A stretch of 64,000 nucleotides of DNA from Streptococcus cristatus (GTDB lineage: Bacteria > Bacillota > Bacilli > Lactobacillales > Streptococcaceae): NCBI RefSeq assembly GCF_008369405.1, contig NZ_VSJJ01000001.1, positions 432,523-496,522 on the forward strand. The letters are read 5' to 3'. Shown here in pieces: positions 51,451 to 63,253 of this stretch. The notes below the pieces were generated by a model, which did no database searches, was not told where the DNA came from, and was given only the letters and a program-made list of their open reading frames with translations. How positions within the stretch are numbered: the first letter of the stretch is position 1; the number at the start of each line of letters is the position of its first letter. The position numbers were made by a program, and so were the translations under genes.

Positions 51451-51561
51451 TCTTCCTCCCTAAGCTTTCCTAAAACCCTCAATACTTAACAAATTCTAGT
51501 AAAGAGAGAACCTATTGCTTATCTGAAATTAGCTTTTACTTCAATAGTAAAACGCAAAAAA

Positions 51562-51740
51562 GAGAGTGGGACAGAAATCGGTAATTCGTTAGAATTCGAT
51601 TTCGTCGTCCCACCTCCGCACAGTTGAGTAGGGCTATAAAAGCTGATGAAATCAGCGTAGTAGAGCCCACTCAACCACTGCGTCTTGCTCGAGAATCCAA
51701 AGACAATTGAGAGGCTAGGACTTTTTGTCCCAGCCTCTTT
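51562..51740. repeat. Species-type intergenic repeat element ending in a terminator
   Basis: Begins gagagtgggacagaaatcgg and contains gtcccacctccgcacagttg, then a palindrome gctgatgaaatcagc and ctcaaccactgcg. It ends in the hairpin gaggctaggac/gtcccagcctc (51711-51737) with a T-run. I recall this as a dispersed intergenic element in S. suis. It lies between mmuM and the glucosaminidase gene. Confidence 0.7.
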
Positions 51741-51747
51741 TCTTTAT

Positions 51748-52446
51748 CTAGTTATTTGACGCCCAAGCGTTATCTACATCCAAGACATCCTGAGTCGTGT
51801 ATTGTCCACGGTAAGGATTGTAAACCATATTAGACGCTCCTGTCTGATAGCTAGGTGAGTCAAACTGAGTCAGATTATAAGCTTCAATCAGATAGTTCAA
51901 TTTCGCGTAGTAGTTACTATCCGTCGCATACACACCAGTCAAGGCAGCTGTCGCGTCTTGATAAGTCGGGGCATTGCTCTTCCAAGCCCCCGCAAAATGA
52001 CCTTGTCTCAAGACATAAACATAGTCCTGAAGTGATTCAGCGTAACTTGAGTAAGAGCGGAATTGATCATTGATCGCATAAGTATTACCCTGACCATCTT
52101 CTTCCAAGGTCTCCATTGTCGCTGACTGACCAGCATAAGCTCCTTTAATACCGAACAGATTATAGTGAGGATAGCCTGACAGACCAGACTGACCAGAACC
52201 ACTCTCTAAAATAGCTTGTGCAATCATCACAGAAGCATACAGATCATTATCCTGAGCCAACTGGCGAGCTGGCTCACTGATTTGTGAAATGAAATATTCT
52301 GTTTGGTTCAATGGTTGCTGAACAGCATCATTTGCACTTGCTGGCTTGACTTGATTTGACAAAGCGAGACCAACGACAACAGTTGAGGCCATCACTGCCA
52401 AACCTGTCAAAAGTTTTTTTCTTTCTTTTGAAATTCTCTTTTTCAC
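51748..52446 (-). CDS. Secreted glucosaminidase (GH73)
   Basis: 232 residues from GTG at 52446, chosen for its AGGAG site; the upstream frame to 52500 has no ribosome site. Signal peptide with cleavage near PASA-ND, then a GH73 domain: AQAILESGSGQSGLS holds the catalytic Glu, and YHNLFGIKG-like (PHYNLFGIKG) follows. It cleaves peptidoglycan glycan strands. The C-terminal ~30 residues are unrelated and Tyr/Asn-rich. Confidence 0.9.
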   Translation of the reverse strand: MKKRISKERKKLLTGLAVMASTVVVGLALSNQVKPASANDAVQQPLNQTEYFISQISEPARQLAQDNDLYASVMIAQAILESGSGQSGLSGYPHYNLFGIKGAYAGQSATMETLEEDGQGNTYAINDQFRSYSSYAESLQDYVYVLRQGHFAGAWKSNAPTYQDATAALTGVYATDSNYYAKLNYLIEAYNLTQFDSPSYQTGASNMVYNPYRGQYTTQDVLDVDNAWASNN

Positions 52447-52643
52447 AGTCCTTCTCCTGAGTAAGATATTTATTCTACTATTGTAACATACTAAGAGCAA
52501 AATAACATTAGCAATAAATTACAAGTATATGACATTTTTTAGGTTTTAACAAATATAAGTCTCACAAGCCACGATTGTTACAAGTAAAATTTCCTCGTTT
52601 GGCGTTATCACTAAGTTATATAGCTCTAGCTAAAGATGAAAAT

Positions 52644-52674
52644 AACCTGACTCCAATCCATACGGAATCAGGTT
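52644..52674 (-). terminator. Hairpin after engB
   Basis: Arms aacctgactcc/ggaatcaggtt (one mismatch). Only a short T-rich stretch follows on the minus strand, so termination may be weak. Confidence 0.5.
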
Positions 52675-52728
52675 AGGATATTTAAACTCTGAGAGTTCAA
52701 CTATCTCATTTCCCTTATCATCTGCTAT

Positions 52729-53316
52729 CTAAATTTTGCCCAAAATCGCATCCCAAGCTTGATCAAGACCAGTTTTATCAACTGAAGAAAAGATAATAAA
52801 ATCGTCAGTCTGGTCAAAATCCAACTTTTTCTTGATGGCACTTTCGTGTTTGTTCCATTTACCACGTGGAATTTTATCCGCCTTGGTAGCCACGATGATG
52901 ACAGGAATTTCATAGTATTTGAGAAACTCGTACATCTGTACATCATCCGCACTAGGGTCATGACGCAGGTCTACCAGACTTACGACCGCTCGCAGATTGT
53001 CCCGAGTGGTCAGGTATTCCTCAATCATTTTGCCCCATTTAGCGCGCTCCGTTTTCGAAACCTTGGCATAGCCGTAGCCAGGAACATCCACAAAACGGAG
53101 CTTGTCATCGATATTGAAAAAGTTCAACAACTGCGTTTTACCAGGCTTACCTGAAGTCCGTGCTAGATTTTTACGATTGAGCAGAGTATTGATAAAACTA
53201 GATTTACCGACATTGGAGCGACCAGCCAAGGCGATTTCCGGGATATCATCCTGAGGGTAATGCGATTTATTGGCTGCACTTAGTAAAATCTCAGCATTAT
53301 GTGTATTGATTTCCAT
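52729..53316 (-). CDS. engB: Ribosome biogenesis GTPase EngB (YsxC)
   Basis: 195 residues. GTPase motifs: G1 GRSNVGKSS (~32-40), G3 DVPGYG, G4 TKAD. Needed for 50S assembly. Located 9 bp downstream of clpX, a conserved streptococcal pairing. Confidence 0.96.
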   Translation of the reverse strand: MEINTHNAEILLSAANKSHYPQDDIPEIALAGRSNVGKSSFINTLLNRKNLARTSGKPGKTQLLNFFNIDDKLRFVDVPGYGYAKVSKTERAKWGKMIEEYLTTRDNLRAVVSLVDLRHDPSADDVQMYEFLKYYEIPVIIVATKADKIPRGKWNKHESAIKKKLDFDQTDDFIIFSSVDKTGLDQAWDAILGKI

Positions 53317-53325
53317 AAGCTTCCC

Positions 53326-54555
53326 CTAGGCAGTTTCTAAGATTGGCTTGTCTGTGCCGTCCACTGCTTCCTTCGTGATACGAACCAGTTTGACATTTTC
53401 CTGGCTCGGCACTTCAAACATAACATCCATCATAGTTTCTTCAATAATTGAACGAAGTCCACGCGCACCTGTCTTGCGTTCGATGGCTTTTCTAGCAATG
53501 GCTTGCAGGGCTTCCTCGTCAAATTCAAGTTCAACATCATCATAAGAAAGCAAGGTTTGGTATTGCTTCACTAGCGCATTTCTAGGTTCATTCAAAATTC
53601 GAACCAAATCATCCACAGTCAGTTGCTCTAGGGCTGCAAAAACTGGCAAACGACCAATCAACTCAGGAATAATCCCAAATTTTTGAATATCGTCAGCGAC
53701 AATGGCCTGCATATAAGACGCACCTTCGTCAATTGCCTTATTATTTTGACCGAAACCGATAATCTTCTCACCAAGACGTTGCTTAACAATTTCTTCGATA
53801 CCATCAAAAGCACCACCAACGATAAAGAGAATGTTCTTGGTATCAACCTGAATCATTTCTTGTTGTGGATGCTTACGACCACCCTGAGGAGGCACACTAG
53901 CAACTGTTCCTTCGATAATCTTCAGCAAGGCTTGCTGAACACCCTCACCTGAAACATCCCGAGTGATAGAAACATTTTCACTTTTCTTAGCAATCTTATC
54001 GATTTCATCCACATAGATGATGCCACGTTCTGCTCGCTCGATATTAAAGTCAGCTGCCTGTAAGAGCTTGAGCAGGATATTTTCCACATCTTCACCGACA
54101 TAGCCAGCCTCAGTCAAAGCTGTCGCATCCGCGATAGCAAAGGGAACATTGAGACTGCGCGCCAAGGTCTGTGCTAGGAAAGTTTTCCCAGATCCAGTTG
54201 GACCAATCATGAGGATGTTGGATTTTTGCAGCTCCACATCATCCTCTTCGCGACTGTCATGAAAATTGATCCGCTTATAGTGATTGTAAACGGCAACAGC
54301 CAAAGCTCGCTTAGCCCGATCCTGACCGATCACATAGTGGTTCAAGATATTGAGCAATTCTTGCGGTTTTGGTACTTCAGAAAGATCAGCTAGGACTTCC
54401 TCAGCTAATTCTTCTCGGATAATCTCCTGCGCCAACTCGACACATTCATTACAGATAAAGGCATTGTTGCCCGCAATAATTTTTTGGACTTCGTCCTGAT
54501 TCTTTCCACAGAAAGAACAATATACCATCATCTCATTATTACGATTTGTAGGCAT
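53326..54555 (-). CDS. clpX: ATP-dependent Clp protease ATP-binding subunit ClpX
   Basis: 409 residues. N-terminal C4 zinc-binding domain (CSFCGK...CNEC), Walker A GPTGSGKT near 115-122, Walker [10 protein letters not shown], and the IGF loop (IIGFGQ) that docks ClpP. It unfolds ssrA-tagged and regulatory proteins. Standard length and intact. Confidence 0.98.
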   Translation of the reverse strand: MPTNRNNEMMVYCSFCGKNQDEVQKIIAGNNAFICNECVELAQEIIREELAEEVLADLSEVPKPQELLNILNHYVIGQDRAKRALAVAVYNHYKRINFHDSREEDDVELQKSNILMIGPTGSGKTFLAQTLARSLNVPFAIADATALTEAGYVGEDVENILLKLLQAADFNIERAERGIIYVDEIDKIAKKSENVSITRDVSGEGVQQALLKIIEGTVASVPPQGGRKHPQQEMIQVDTKNILFIVGGAFDGIEEIVKQRLGEKIIGFGQNNKAIDEGASYMQAIVADDIQKFGIIPELIGRLPVFAALEQLTVDDLVRILNEPRNALVKQYQTLLSYDDVELEFDEEALQAIARKAIERKTGARGLRSIIEETMMDVMFEVPSQENVKLVRITKEAVDGTDKPILETA

Positions 54556-54601
54556 TGTTTACTCCCATTCTAAATTTCTAATTCAATTTTTTATTTACAT
54601 T

Positions 54602-54772
54602 TTAAAAGAGTGTCATATAAAAAGCATGGATGGAATTAACAAGATTCGTAAAAGCATTTAACAAAAATAAAATAGCCAATCCAAAACGTTTTTTACGAAA
54701 AGTTTGAAAAGAACAAATCAGACAAATTGCACATAAAAAGGCCGTAAAAAAACCAAAAACACTTCTTTCCAT
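54602..54772 (-). CDS. 56-residue membrane protein between folA and clpX
   Basis: ATG at 54772, 3 bp after the folA stop, with AAGGGTTCATAGGA upstream. Two hydrophobic segments (FGFFTAFLCAICLICSF and FGLAILFLLNAFTNLV) separated by a basic loop. A homologous small gene sits at the same place in S. pneumoniae, as I recall. Function unknown. Confidence 0.8.
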   Translation of the reverse strand: MERSVFGFFTAFLCAICLICSFQTFRKKRFGLAILFLLNAFTNLVNSIHAFYMTLF

Positions 54773-54774
54773 TC

Positions 54775-55284
54775 CTATGAACCCTTTCTTTTGAGGATTT
54801 TTACGGTGAAATCATACTCATTTTTTGCATCTTTTGGTCGAAAACGACTGCTTACTTCATCAAACTGTGTCAAATCAAAGTCTGCTGGGAAATAAGTATC
54901 GCCTTCTAAGCTAGCATGGATTTCTGTCTTAATCACCTCATCCAATTCATGCTCGAATAAAGAATAGATTTGACCGCCACCGATAATATAGAGATTCTTC
55001 TCTTGCTCTTGGTACCATTTCAACACCGCTGGGAGATCATGGAACACCAAAACACGCTCATCTTCAATCTGATAATCCCTATCACGTGTCAAGATCAGAG
55101 TTTTTCTATTTGGCAGCACGCGCCGATGCATGCCATCAAAAGTCACCCGCCCCATTAGAATTGCATGTCCAGTCGTGATTTCCTTGAAATGTTTCAACTC
55201 TGCTGGTAAATGCCATGGCAAGCTTTGGTCTTTGCCAATCAGACCATTTTGATCTTGTGCCCAAATCGCCGCAATCTTTTTCAT
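54775..55284 (-). CDS. folA: Dihydrofolate reductase
   Basis: 169 residues from ATG at 55284 (an adjacent ATG at 55287 is equally possible; site GGAGAA). DHFR motifs: [27 protein letters not shown] with the catalytic acidic position, GRVTFDG, and IIGGGQIY. It makes tetrahydrofolate and is the trimethoprim target. It is near thyA, its metabolic partner, though another gene lies between them. Confidence 0.96.
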   Translation of the reverse strand: MKKIAAIWAQDQNGLIGKDQSLPWHLPAELKHFKEITTGHAILMGRVTFDGMHRRVLPNRKTLILTRDRDYQIEDERVLVFHDLPAVLKWYQEQEKNLYIIGGGQIYSLFEHELDEVIKTEIHASLEGDTYFPADFDLTQFDEVSSRFRPKDAKNEYDFTVKILKRKGS

Positions 55285-55440
55285 CATTTCTCCATCCTTC
55301 ACATTGATATTTCTATTCTATCAAAATTTATTAAAAAAGACTTGTTTGGACTATCACTTCTATCTATTTATTTTTGTCAGCCAATTCAGATAAAAAATCG
55401 ATAACCTAAAAGATTATCGACTATTCGCTTATCAGCCAAA

Positions 55441-55926
55441 TTACTCTTTCTTCATCTTTTTGACAAAGACAAATCCTACAACAGCAGCCACAAGGCCAAA
55501 CAAGGAAACGTTCAAGAGGGTTGAGTCTGCCTTTTTAGGCTCAGCAGAGGTGGCCTCTTTTTTATCCGCTAAGGGATCAATATCACATCCCTCTCTTTTG
55601 ACTGACTTGCCTTCAGTTGAAGCGCCAGCATTGCTTTGCTCAGTTCCTTTATTTTTAGGACCCTTCCCATGACAAAGCAAATCAATCGTATAGGATTTCT
55701 TCCCCTGATTTGCCCCATCCGAACCTTGGTCTACAAGTTGTAGAAAATCATCTTCTTCCACTGAGGAATCTGCTATTTGCTCAAGTTGGGATTCTGCCTG
55801 CTGGACTTCATCTGCACCCACAACAGCCATAGGTGCCACAGAAATCGATAAGCCAAGCAAGAATGAACAAATGCCCAGACTAAAGAGTTTTCTACGACTT
55901 TTATGTGTCAAAATATTTGCTTCCAT
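55441..55926 (-). CDS. Secreted, membrane-anchored protein of unknown function lacking LPXTG
   Basis: 161 residues from ATG at 55926 (CGGAGGT site). A YSIRK-like basic signal peptide is cleaved near VVGA-DE. The mature part is acidic, then Lys/Ser-rich with two Cys (LLCHGKG and REGCDIDP). The C-terminus has a membrane helix and KKMKKE tail typical of sortase substrates, but no LPXTG is present before it (sequence KKADSTLLN). It may be an anchor by membrane helix only, or a decayed sortase substrate. Confidence 0.7.
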   Translation of the reverse strand: MEANILTHKSRRKLFSLGICSFLLGLSISVAPMAVVGADEVQQAESQLEQIADSSVEEDDFLQLVDQGSDGANQGKKSYTIDLLCHGKGPKNKGTEQSNAGASTEGKSVKREGCDIDPLADKKEATSAEPKKADSTLLNVSLFGLVAAVVGFVFVKKMKKE

Positions 55927-56061
55927 ATCAATACCTCCGAGATAGGCAATAGCGAAACACATATATCTATTGTCATTATAGCACTTACAAATTATATTTC
56001 AATCATTTGCTCTTGAAAATTTAAAATCCCCACTGACCTTCATTCAGTAGGGAAAATATGA

Positions 56062-56901
56062 TCAAATCGCCAAATCAAACTTGAGCTGAGGTTTGACCGG
56101 ATCGTAGTCTAAAAGCTCAAAGTCCTCTGCTTTGATATCAAAGAAATTGGTTCCATCTGGCACATTTAAAACGAGTCGAGGTTGGCAGTTGCTGGGTTCC
56201 CGACGCAACAACTCCTCTGCCTGCTCGAATTGATTATCATAAATGTGCAGGTTGTTGACAAAGTAAAAGAACTTACCGACCTTCCAACCGAAATGCTTAG
56301 CAATCATCATCTGCAGAGCTACATATTGCATAGCGTTGATGTGGTGAGCCACTAGCATATCATTTGAGCGCTGGGTCAGAGTCGCATCCAGATAAATGTC
56401 TCCATCTACACGCCGAACGTCAAACATGGTCTGAAAAGCGCATGGCAGCAAGCCGTCTGTTTCTTCGAAAGCTTCATAATCCCAGAGAGAGATGATATTG
56501 CGGCGGTTCCAAGGATTGGCTTCCAGCTGTTGGAGAATTTTATGGATAATATCATGCTTTTTGACAACAGCTCCGTAGCGCTGACCAATCGTACCCGTAT
56601 CGCCAACTTCCCAGTCATTCCAGTAGTGAACATTGTATTTATCATTGAGCAGGTCCAGACTATTAGACTGGTCTTGATAGATCCAGAGCACTTCCTTGAT
56701 GGCGGACTTGATGGCAATAGGGCGCAGAGTCGTGATTGGGAACTCGCCCTTGCTCAAATCGTATTCTGCAAATGAACCAGTGATATACTTGGAATTGGCT
56801 ACATTTCCATCCTTGTAACGTGGACGGGCATTTTCAGAAAAAACACCTTGCTCCATAATTTTTTTAATATTCTCTTTGAAAATCGTATCTGCTAACGTCA
56901 T
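56062..56901 (-). CDS. thyA: Thymidylate synthase
   Basis: 279 residues. The catalytic Cys is in [10 protein letters not shown] (~residue 154); RRNIISLWD and HIYDNQFEQ motifs are present. It converts dUMP to dTMP using methylene-THF and produces DHF for FolA. The start at 56901 has a GGAGAAA site. Intact. Confidence 0.97.
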   Translation of the reverse strand: MTLADTIFKENIKKIMEQGVFSENARPRYKDGNVANSKYITGSFAEYDLSKGEFPITTLRPIAIKSAIKEVLWIYQDQSNSLDLLNDKYNVHYWNDWEVGDTGTIGQRYGAVVKKHDIIHKILQQLEANPWNRRNIISLWDYEAFEETDGLLPCAFQTMFDVRRVDGDIYLDATLTQRSNDMLVAHHINAMQYVALQMMIAKHFGWKVGKFFYFVNNLHIYDNQFEQAEELLRREPSNCQPRLVLNVPDGTNFFDIKAEDFELLDYDPVKPQLKFDLAI

Positions 56902-56985
56902 GATTTCTCCTTCGTTCAGTGAGCTTTTTCTAGTATAGCAAATTTTCTATAAAAATTCTCCTGCCAAGTTTAGCAGGAGAAAAGT

Positions 56986-57393
56986 TTATTTGACCCATTC
57001 ATCTGGATGATTGAGCTTATTCACATCTTTTTCTGACAATCTCAAGGTAATATCTGACACAGCAGGAATATTTGAGATGGTGACATAAGGGTAGTTTTTG
57101 TAGGTCGTGAATTTGACACCACTTCCTCCCTTTCTGCCACTAATATCATAGATATAATTAACCTCTGCATCTTCAGGCAAATCAACCCAGGCATCTTCAT
57201 TATCTTCCTCAGACTCTACAAGATCTAGAATATCTGCAAATTCATCTAAGGTCTTGGTATTTCTTGTCTGATAAATCTGCTGATTCTGACTATTCAATAT
57301 GGTCAGAAAACCTTCTGTCTTTGATTTGCAAGCCGATAAAATCAAAAGAAAGATGGGAAGTAATACTAGAAAATAAGCAATTTTTCTCTTCAT
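56986..57393 (-). CDS. Putative lipoprotein
   Basis: 135 residues with a type II signal peptide, lipobox LSAC-K (Cys ~21). The mature part is acidic with a central EDNEDAWVDLPEDAE. The domain is unknown. It lies 44 bp downstream of the glucokinase gene and may be cotranscribed. Confidence 0.8.
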   Translation of the reverse strand: MKRKIAYFLVLLPIFLLILSACKSKTEGFLTILNSQNQQIYQTRNTKTLDEFADILDLVESEEDNEDAWVDLPEDAEVNYIYDISGRKGGSGVKFTTYKNYPYVTISNIPAVSDITLRLSEKDVNKLNHPDEWVK

Positions 57394-57437
57394 TTTAGCC
57401 CTCCTTATAGCTTTGCTAAGAGAGGAGATGGTTAGAA

Positions 57438-58397
57438 CTACTGAAGTACCAGCGAAGCTGCTCCGATAACTCCGGCATCGTTTCCGAGAGTTGCAAGAGC
57501 TAATTTAGTTGATGTACGCACTTGTGGGAAGGTATTTTCATCATAAACCTTCTGAACACCTTGCAGAAGGAATTCTCCTGCTGCTGATACTCCACCACCG
57601 ATAACAATAGTTGATGGATTAAGGATAGAACCGATATTGGCGCAAGCAATTCCCAAGTAGCGAGAGAAGTTACGGTAAACGATCAAGGCAAGGTCGTCAC
57701 CTTCTTTGGCAAGGTCAAAGACAGTTTTAGCTGTTACTTCTTCTCCATCGTCAATCAAGCGTTTCAAGGTTGCATCGCCTTCGTATTCATCAGCATAGCG
57801 ACGAGTCAAGTTGACAATCCCTGTTGCTGAAGCCACTGTCTCAAGACAGCCTTTTTTACCACAGGTACAAGCGATTGGTTGGTCGAAGTCAACAGTGATG
57901 TGGCCCAACTCACCTGCTGCACCAGCTACACCGTGAAGAAGTTTACCTTCTGCAACGATACCGCCACCAACACCAGTACCAAGCGTCATAAAGACCACGT
58001 CTGGTTGGTTGTCACCAGCACCCATCCAACGCTCACCAAGCGCAGCTACGTTGGCATCATTATCGATGAAGAATGGAATGCCCAAGGTTTTTTCAATTTT
58101 TTCTTTAATTGGTTGGAGGGTTTTCCAGTTTAGGTTGTAGGCACCAATAACAGTTCCTTTCTCACGGTCAACCACACCCGGCGAACCCATTCCAATTCCG
58201 ATAAAGTTCTCTGCTGATAGATTTAAGAGCTCCAAGCGATGCTGGATAGACTCAATCATCTCGTCTACAATATGACTTCCCTCGTCCAAAATATTAGTTT
58301 TAATAGACCATTTTTCTTGGATTTCGCCCTCTTGCGTCAAAATAGCAAATTTGATAGAAGTTCCGCCTAAATCAATCCCAATAATTTTTTTTGACAT
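57438..58397 (-). CDS. glcK: ROK-family glucokinase
   Basis: 319 residues from ATG at 58397 (AGAGGAGA site); longer frames to 58466 lack support. N-terminal phosphate motif DLGGTSIKF, ROK zinc motif CTCGKKGCLE (~residue 176-185), catalytic Asp in NDANVAAL. It phosphorylates glucose and supports CcpA-linked signalling. Confidence 0.94.
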   Translation of the reverse strand: MSKKIIGIDLGGTSIKFAILTQEGEIQEKWSIKTNILDEGSHIVDEMIESIQHRLELLNLSAENFIGIGMGSPGVVDREKGTVIGAYNLNWKTLQPIKEKIEKTLGIPFFIDNDANVAALGERWMGAGDNQPDVVFMTLGTGVGGGIVAEGKLLHGVAGAAGELGHITVDFDQPIACTCGKKGCLETVASATGIVNLTRRYADEYEGDATLKRLIDDGEEVTAKTVFDLAKEGDDLALIVYRNFSRYLGIACANIGSILNPSTIVIGGGVSAAGEFLLQGVQKVYDENTFPQVRTSTKLALATLGNDAGVIGAASLVLQ

Positions 58398-58502
58398 GAT
58401 ATTCTCCTCTGTATTCGTTCTCCCTTTCATTATAGCAAATTTTTTCAGCATAGAAAAGGTTTGCACGGTATTTTTTGCTTTTAGTTTATGCTCATTTCAA
58501 TA

Positions 58503-58600
58503 CAAAGCAAAACCGGCACTTCTTTAGGCGCCGGGAAGTCTATTGAAGACATGAAAGCCAGCTTAGCTGCTGACTTCAAATGAACCATATTATGTAAACC
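58503..58600 (-). terminator. Hairpin region between endA and glcK
   Basis: Minus strand ccggc...gccgg hairpin followed by TTTTGC near 58511-58532, and a second imperfect hairpin around agccagcttagctgctgact (58557-58576). Probable end of the murA-epuA-endA transcript. Confidence 0.45.
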
Positions 58601-58604
58601 ACAT

Positions 58605-59453
58605 TTATCTAAGGTTCACTTTGCCAGTGCGATAATCAAGGACAATTCCTGACTGGACATTGGGAACGAAGACATTGAATTCCAAACTTCCATCGCTGGA
58701 CTTGGCTTCTAAATGCGAGCCAGATGGCACCAGATCATTTTCCGAATCATAGATCAAAGTGACACGATAGCGGACTCGCTTATTCTGGTCCAAAGCACGA
58801 CGAACCTGAGTTTCATAGTAATTCTGTCCCGTCGAGTTGTCTTTATTGGCCTGATTGGCCCAGGCTGTCTGGACTGCGATATTAGCTGGATTGCTAGTGG
58901 AAGCATCGAAGCCCTTTAAGCCACCGATTAGAGAGTAAGCCAAGAGATGCCCGCGATCCACTGCATGGTTGTATTCACCTGATAGATGTTTGACTTGGTG
59001 CCAACCGGCAGGAACCCAAGAAGTGGAACCATTTCCCGTTTCTTCTCGTGATTTATACTGACGGGTCGATTTGGCAAGCAAGGCATTGGCGACTGTTGGA
59101 ACCGTCTGTCCCTGAACCATCTTCGTTTTATTATCTGCATAAGGGACACTCGAAACTTTGGCGTCTAAGTTTGTTTGATTCCCATTGATAATGAATGATC
59201 CAGCCCTATTCCACTCGATTTTTCCACCAAGTTGCGAACGCACTGAGTCTGTGAGAACACTCTCAGCCAATGCCTGATCTGGTGTACTGGTATCCTTATT
59301 TTGGCTGACAACTGCAGGTGTGTTTACTGCTGGTGACTGATTGCCATTTCCAAAAAAGTAGGCTCCCAGTGATAAAGTCAGAGCAACTAGAAGCCCAGCT
59401 ACAGTCTGAGTAGATTTAGTGCTCTTTTTTTGTAATTTCTTTCTTTTTGGCAT
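58605..59453 (-). CDS. endA: Membrane-bound DNA-entry nuclease EndA
   Basis: 282 residues. A basic cytoplasmic N-terminus and one membrane anchor (~20-37) precede a DNA/RNA non-specific endonuclease domain with the catalytic DRGH motif ([12 protein letters not shown], ~residue 158-170) and the downstream Asn in [15 protein letters not shown]. In pneumococcus it degrades one strand during DNA uptake and cleaves neutrophil traps. It follows epuA and murA, a conserved order. Confidence 0.94.
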   Translation of the reverse strand: MPKRKKLQKKSTKSTQTVAGLLVALTLSLGAYFFGNGNQSPAVNTPAVVSQNKDTSTPDQALAESVLTDSVRSQLGGKIEWNRAGSFIINGNQTNLDAKVSSVPYADNKTKMVQGQTVPTVANALLAKSTRQYKSREETGNGSTSWVPAGWHQVKHLSGEYNHAVDRGHLLAYSLIGGLKGFDASTSNPANIAVQTAWANQANKDNSTGQNYYETQVRRALDQNKRVRYRVTLIYDSENDLVPSGSHLEAKSSDGSLEFNVFVPNVQSGIVLDYRTGKVNLR

Positions 59454-59526
59454 ATTTTCCTATCCATTTAAAAGGACTGTGCAAAGATTCTGCACAGTCG
59501 GTAAATTAACGAACACTCTCGGCAGA

Positions 59527-59718
59527 TCATTGACCAGTAAACTTAGAAATAAGTTCTTTCCAGGTATTTGGTGATAAGATAGACCAAGGATTATCTGCAT
59601 TTCCAATCACACCATATCCGATGACCAGACCAAGACAAAAAATGATAAAAGCGACTATCAGCACCAAGGCAACGATGCCTAGCTGTCTAGATAAGTATTT
59701 CCAATTTTCACTCATCAT
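59527..59718 (-). CDS. epuA: EpuA-family small membrane protein
   Basis: 63 residues (62 if the second ATG is used). One membrane segment (~16-38). EpuA / 'RNA polymerase subunit beta'-annotated family found between murA and endA in streptococci. It overlaps the murA end by 11 bp. Function unclear. Confidence 0.88.
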   Translation of the reverse strand: MMSENWKYLSRQLGIVALVLIVAFIIFCLGLVIGYGVIGNADNPWSILSPNTWKELISKFTGQ

Positions 59719-60988
59719 CTTCTTCCTTTACGCGTTTGACGTTGGCACCAAGAGCTGCCAGCTTTTCATGAAATTTATAGTAGCCACGATCCAAATGAAC
59801 TAACTTGCTGACTTTTGTTTTCCCTTCAGCAATCAAGCCCATCAAAATCAAGGTCGCACTAGCTCGGAGATCTGTCGACATGACTTCTGCTCCCTGCAAG
59901 CTGCCACCACCCCAAATCCGAGCGGTATCGCGCATAATGTCGGAGTGAAGTCCCATCCGTCGCATCTCTTCTAAGTGCTGGAAGCGATTTTCAAAGACTG
60001 TCTCAACCATTACAGACTCTCCTTGGGCTATCGCCATCAAGGCAGTAAACTGAGCCTGCATATCGGTTGGGAAACCTGGATAGGGCAATGTCTTGACAGA
60101 AACAGCTTTTAACTTTGAAACATCTGAGCGGACGCGAATTCCTTCGTCTTCTTCGGTCACTTCCACACCCATTTCTTGCATTTTTGACAGAAGCGGACGG
60201 TTGTGCTCCCAAATCGCATCTTCAATCAGCAAGTCACCGCCTGTCATGGCAGCAGCAACCATAAAGGTTCCAGCTTCGATACGATCTTGCACGACATTGT
60301 GCTCAGCTCCATGAAGTTTTTCAACACCAATGATTATTATATTCTCCGTTCCTGCCCCTCTGACTTTAGCGCCCATTTTATTTAACAGTAAGGCCAAGTC
60401 GACAATTTCAGGTTCTCGAGCAGCATTTTCGATAACAGTGGTACCTTGAGCCAAAGTTGCCGCCATCATAATATTCTGTGTCGCACCAACACTTGGGAAG
60501 TCCATGTAAATATGCGCCCCCATCAAGCGGTCTGCCTTAGCTTCAATGTATCCTGCAGTCTGCGTAATCTGAGCACCCATTGCCTCCAAGCCCTTCAAAT
60601 GAAGATCGATAGGTCGGCTACCAATCGTACAACCGCCCGGCATGGACACTTTAGCATGCCCATTACGAGCAAGAATGGGACCCAATACAACAATCGAAGC
60701 CCGCATCTTGCTGACATACTTATAAGGAGCCTCTTCAGTCAATGGTTTAGTCGCATCTACAACTACAGTATTTTCATCTTTGTCAAAGTCTACCTGCGTA
60801 TTCAAGCCGCGAACAACATTGTTCATGGTAAAAACATCCGAAAGGACTGGCACATTTTTAAGAGTTGTTTTTCCCTCACTGGCCAATACCGTTGCTGCCA
60901 ACAACGGCAACACCGCATTTTTAGCTCCTTCAATCTTAACTCTGCCAACCAGACGGTTATTTCCACCCTGAATAATAATTTTTTCCAT
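59708..60988 (-). CDS. murA: UDP-N-acetylglucosamine 1-carboxyvinyltransferase
   Basis: 426 residues. The active-site Cys is in [11 protein letters not shown] (~residue 117), the fosfomycin-sensitive form. N-terminal KIEGAKNA Lys (~22) is also present. First committed step of peptidoglycan synthesis. Streptococci have two paralogues; which one this is cannot be fixed by eye, but linkage to epuA-endA suggests the one after the atp operon. Confidence 0.96.
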   Translation of the reverse strand: MEKIIIQGGNNRLVGRVKIEGAKNAVLPLLAATVLASEGKTTLKNVPVLSDVFTMNNVVRGLNTQVDFDKDENTVVVDATKPLTEEAPYKYVSKMRASIVVLGPILARNGHAKVSMPGGCTIGSRPIDLHLKGLEAMGAQITQTAGYIEAKADRLMGAHIYMDFPSVGATQNIMMAATLAQGTTVIENAAREPEIVDLALLLNKMGAKVRGAGTENIIIIGVEKLHGAEHNVVQDRIEAGTFMVAAAMTGGDLLIEDAIWEHNRPLLSKMQEMGVEVTEEDEGIRVRSDVSKLKAVSVKTLPYPGFPTDMQAQFTALMAIAQGESVMVETVFENRFQHLEEMRRMGLHSDIMRDTARIWGGGSLQGAEVMSTDLRASATLILMGLIAEGKTKVSKLVHLDRGYYKFHEKLAALGANVKRVKEEDDE

Positions 60989-61056
60989 ACTAACTAGTTA
61001 CTCCAAATCTTAAAAATTCATCCTTACTATCATATCATAAAATAAAGATTCTGACC

Positions 61057-61287
61057 TTATAAAGTTCCATTAAAAATTGCCCGACTCATGTCATAAATAC
61101 CGATAAAAAATAGGCTAGCCATGTAGCCCAAGGCAATACTCAACAATAATATCAAAAAACGAATTTTGAGAGCATTATCAGCATTTACTTTTAGAAATCT
61201 TTCCCAACTTACTACAGTAGACAGAAGATGAAAAGCAAAGAAAATAAAGAGCAGGTGACTGCATAGTCGAAATGTTAATTCTATCAT
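61057..61287 (-). CDS. DUF1146 membrane protein
   Basis: 76 residues from ATG at 61287. Two membrane segments (~6-25 and ~45-68). DUF1146 genes sit between atpC and murA in many Firmicutes. No good ribosome site exists, and a TATAAT lies just 8 bp before the ATG, so either the start is misplaced or translation is unusual. Confidence 0.8.
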   Translation of the reverse strand: MIELTFRLCSHLLFIFFAFHLLSTVVSWERFLKVNADNALKIRFLILLLSIALGYMASLFFIGIYDMSRAIFNGTL

Positions 61288-61347
61288 AGTTTTTATTATA
61301 CCATAAGAGCAGTAATTCCTAGCGGAAAGAAACGTAAGCCAACAAAA

Positions 61348-61370
61348 AAAGAATGGCATTTCCATTCTTT
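61348..61370. terminator. Terminator of the atp operon
   Basis: Perfect arms aaagaatgg/ccattcttt, 5-nt loop, seven T after it on either strand. Just past the atpC stop (61380). Confidence 0.85.
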
Positions 61371-61379
61371 TTTTGCTTA

Positions 61380-61799
61380 TTACATTCTTGTTCCAACGTT
61401 AATCCGGTTGATGGCACGCTGAAGGGCGATTTTAGCACGGCGCTCTTGGTCAATCAGATGCTTGTCTTGAGCTTCTTCGATCTCTTTCTCAGCACGCAGT
61501 TTGGCCCGCTCAGCACGGCTAATATCAATATCACGCGCACGTTCTGCTGAGTCTGCGATAATGGTAATCACATTGTCAGCTATCTCTACAATACCACCGT
61601 TGACCGCAATCCAATCAATATGCTTATCATCATCGACCCGGCGCACCTTGACCTGATCCACTTCCAAAACAGCGATTGTATTGATATGACGAGGCAAAAT
61701 CCCCATTTCTCCGTCAATCGTTTTTACGGAAACAAATGCAGCACGGTGGTCATAGACAAGACCATCCGGTGTAACGATTTGTACTGTCATTTGAGCCAT
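61380..61799 (-). CDS. atpC: F1F0 ATP synthase epsilon subunit
   Basis: 139 residues from ATG at 61799 (AGAGGTGA site; 61802 also possible). N-terminal beta sandwich ([15 protein letters not shown]...[10 protein letters not shown]) and C-terminal helices ([21 protein letters not shown] region). Regulatory subunit of the rotary ATPase, which in streptococci mainly pumps protons out. Confidence 0.96.
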   Translation of the reverse strand: MAQMTVQIVTPDGLVYDHRAAFVSVKTIDGEMGILPRHINTIAVLEVDQVKVRRVDDDKHIDWIAVNGGIVEIADNVITIIADSAERARDIDISRAERAKLRAEKEIEEAQDKHLIDQERRAKIALQRAINRINVGTRM

Positions 61800-61809
61800 C
61801 ATTCACCTC

Positions 61810-63234
<1,425 letters not shown>

Positions 63235-63253
63235 CTATTTATTTTCTGTGACA

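Noticed and set aside
60446-60997. 183-codon plus-strand frame opposite murA
   Set aside because: Antisense to a conserved enzyme gene, no ribosome site.
61275-61300. TATAAT next to the DUF1146 start as evidence for a leaderless promoter
   Set aside because: No -35 was found at a proper distance. Chance in AT-rich DNA is as likely.
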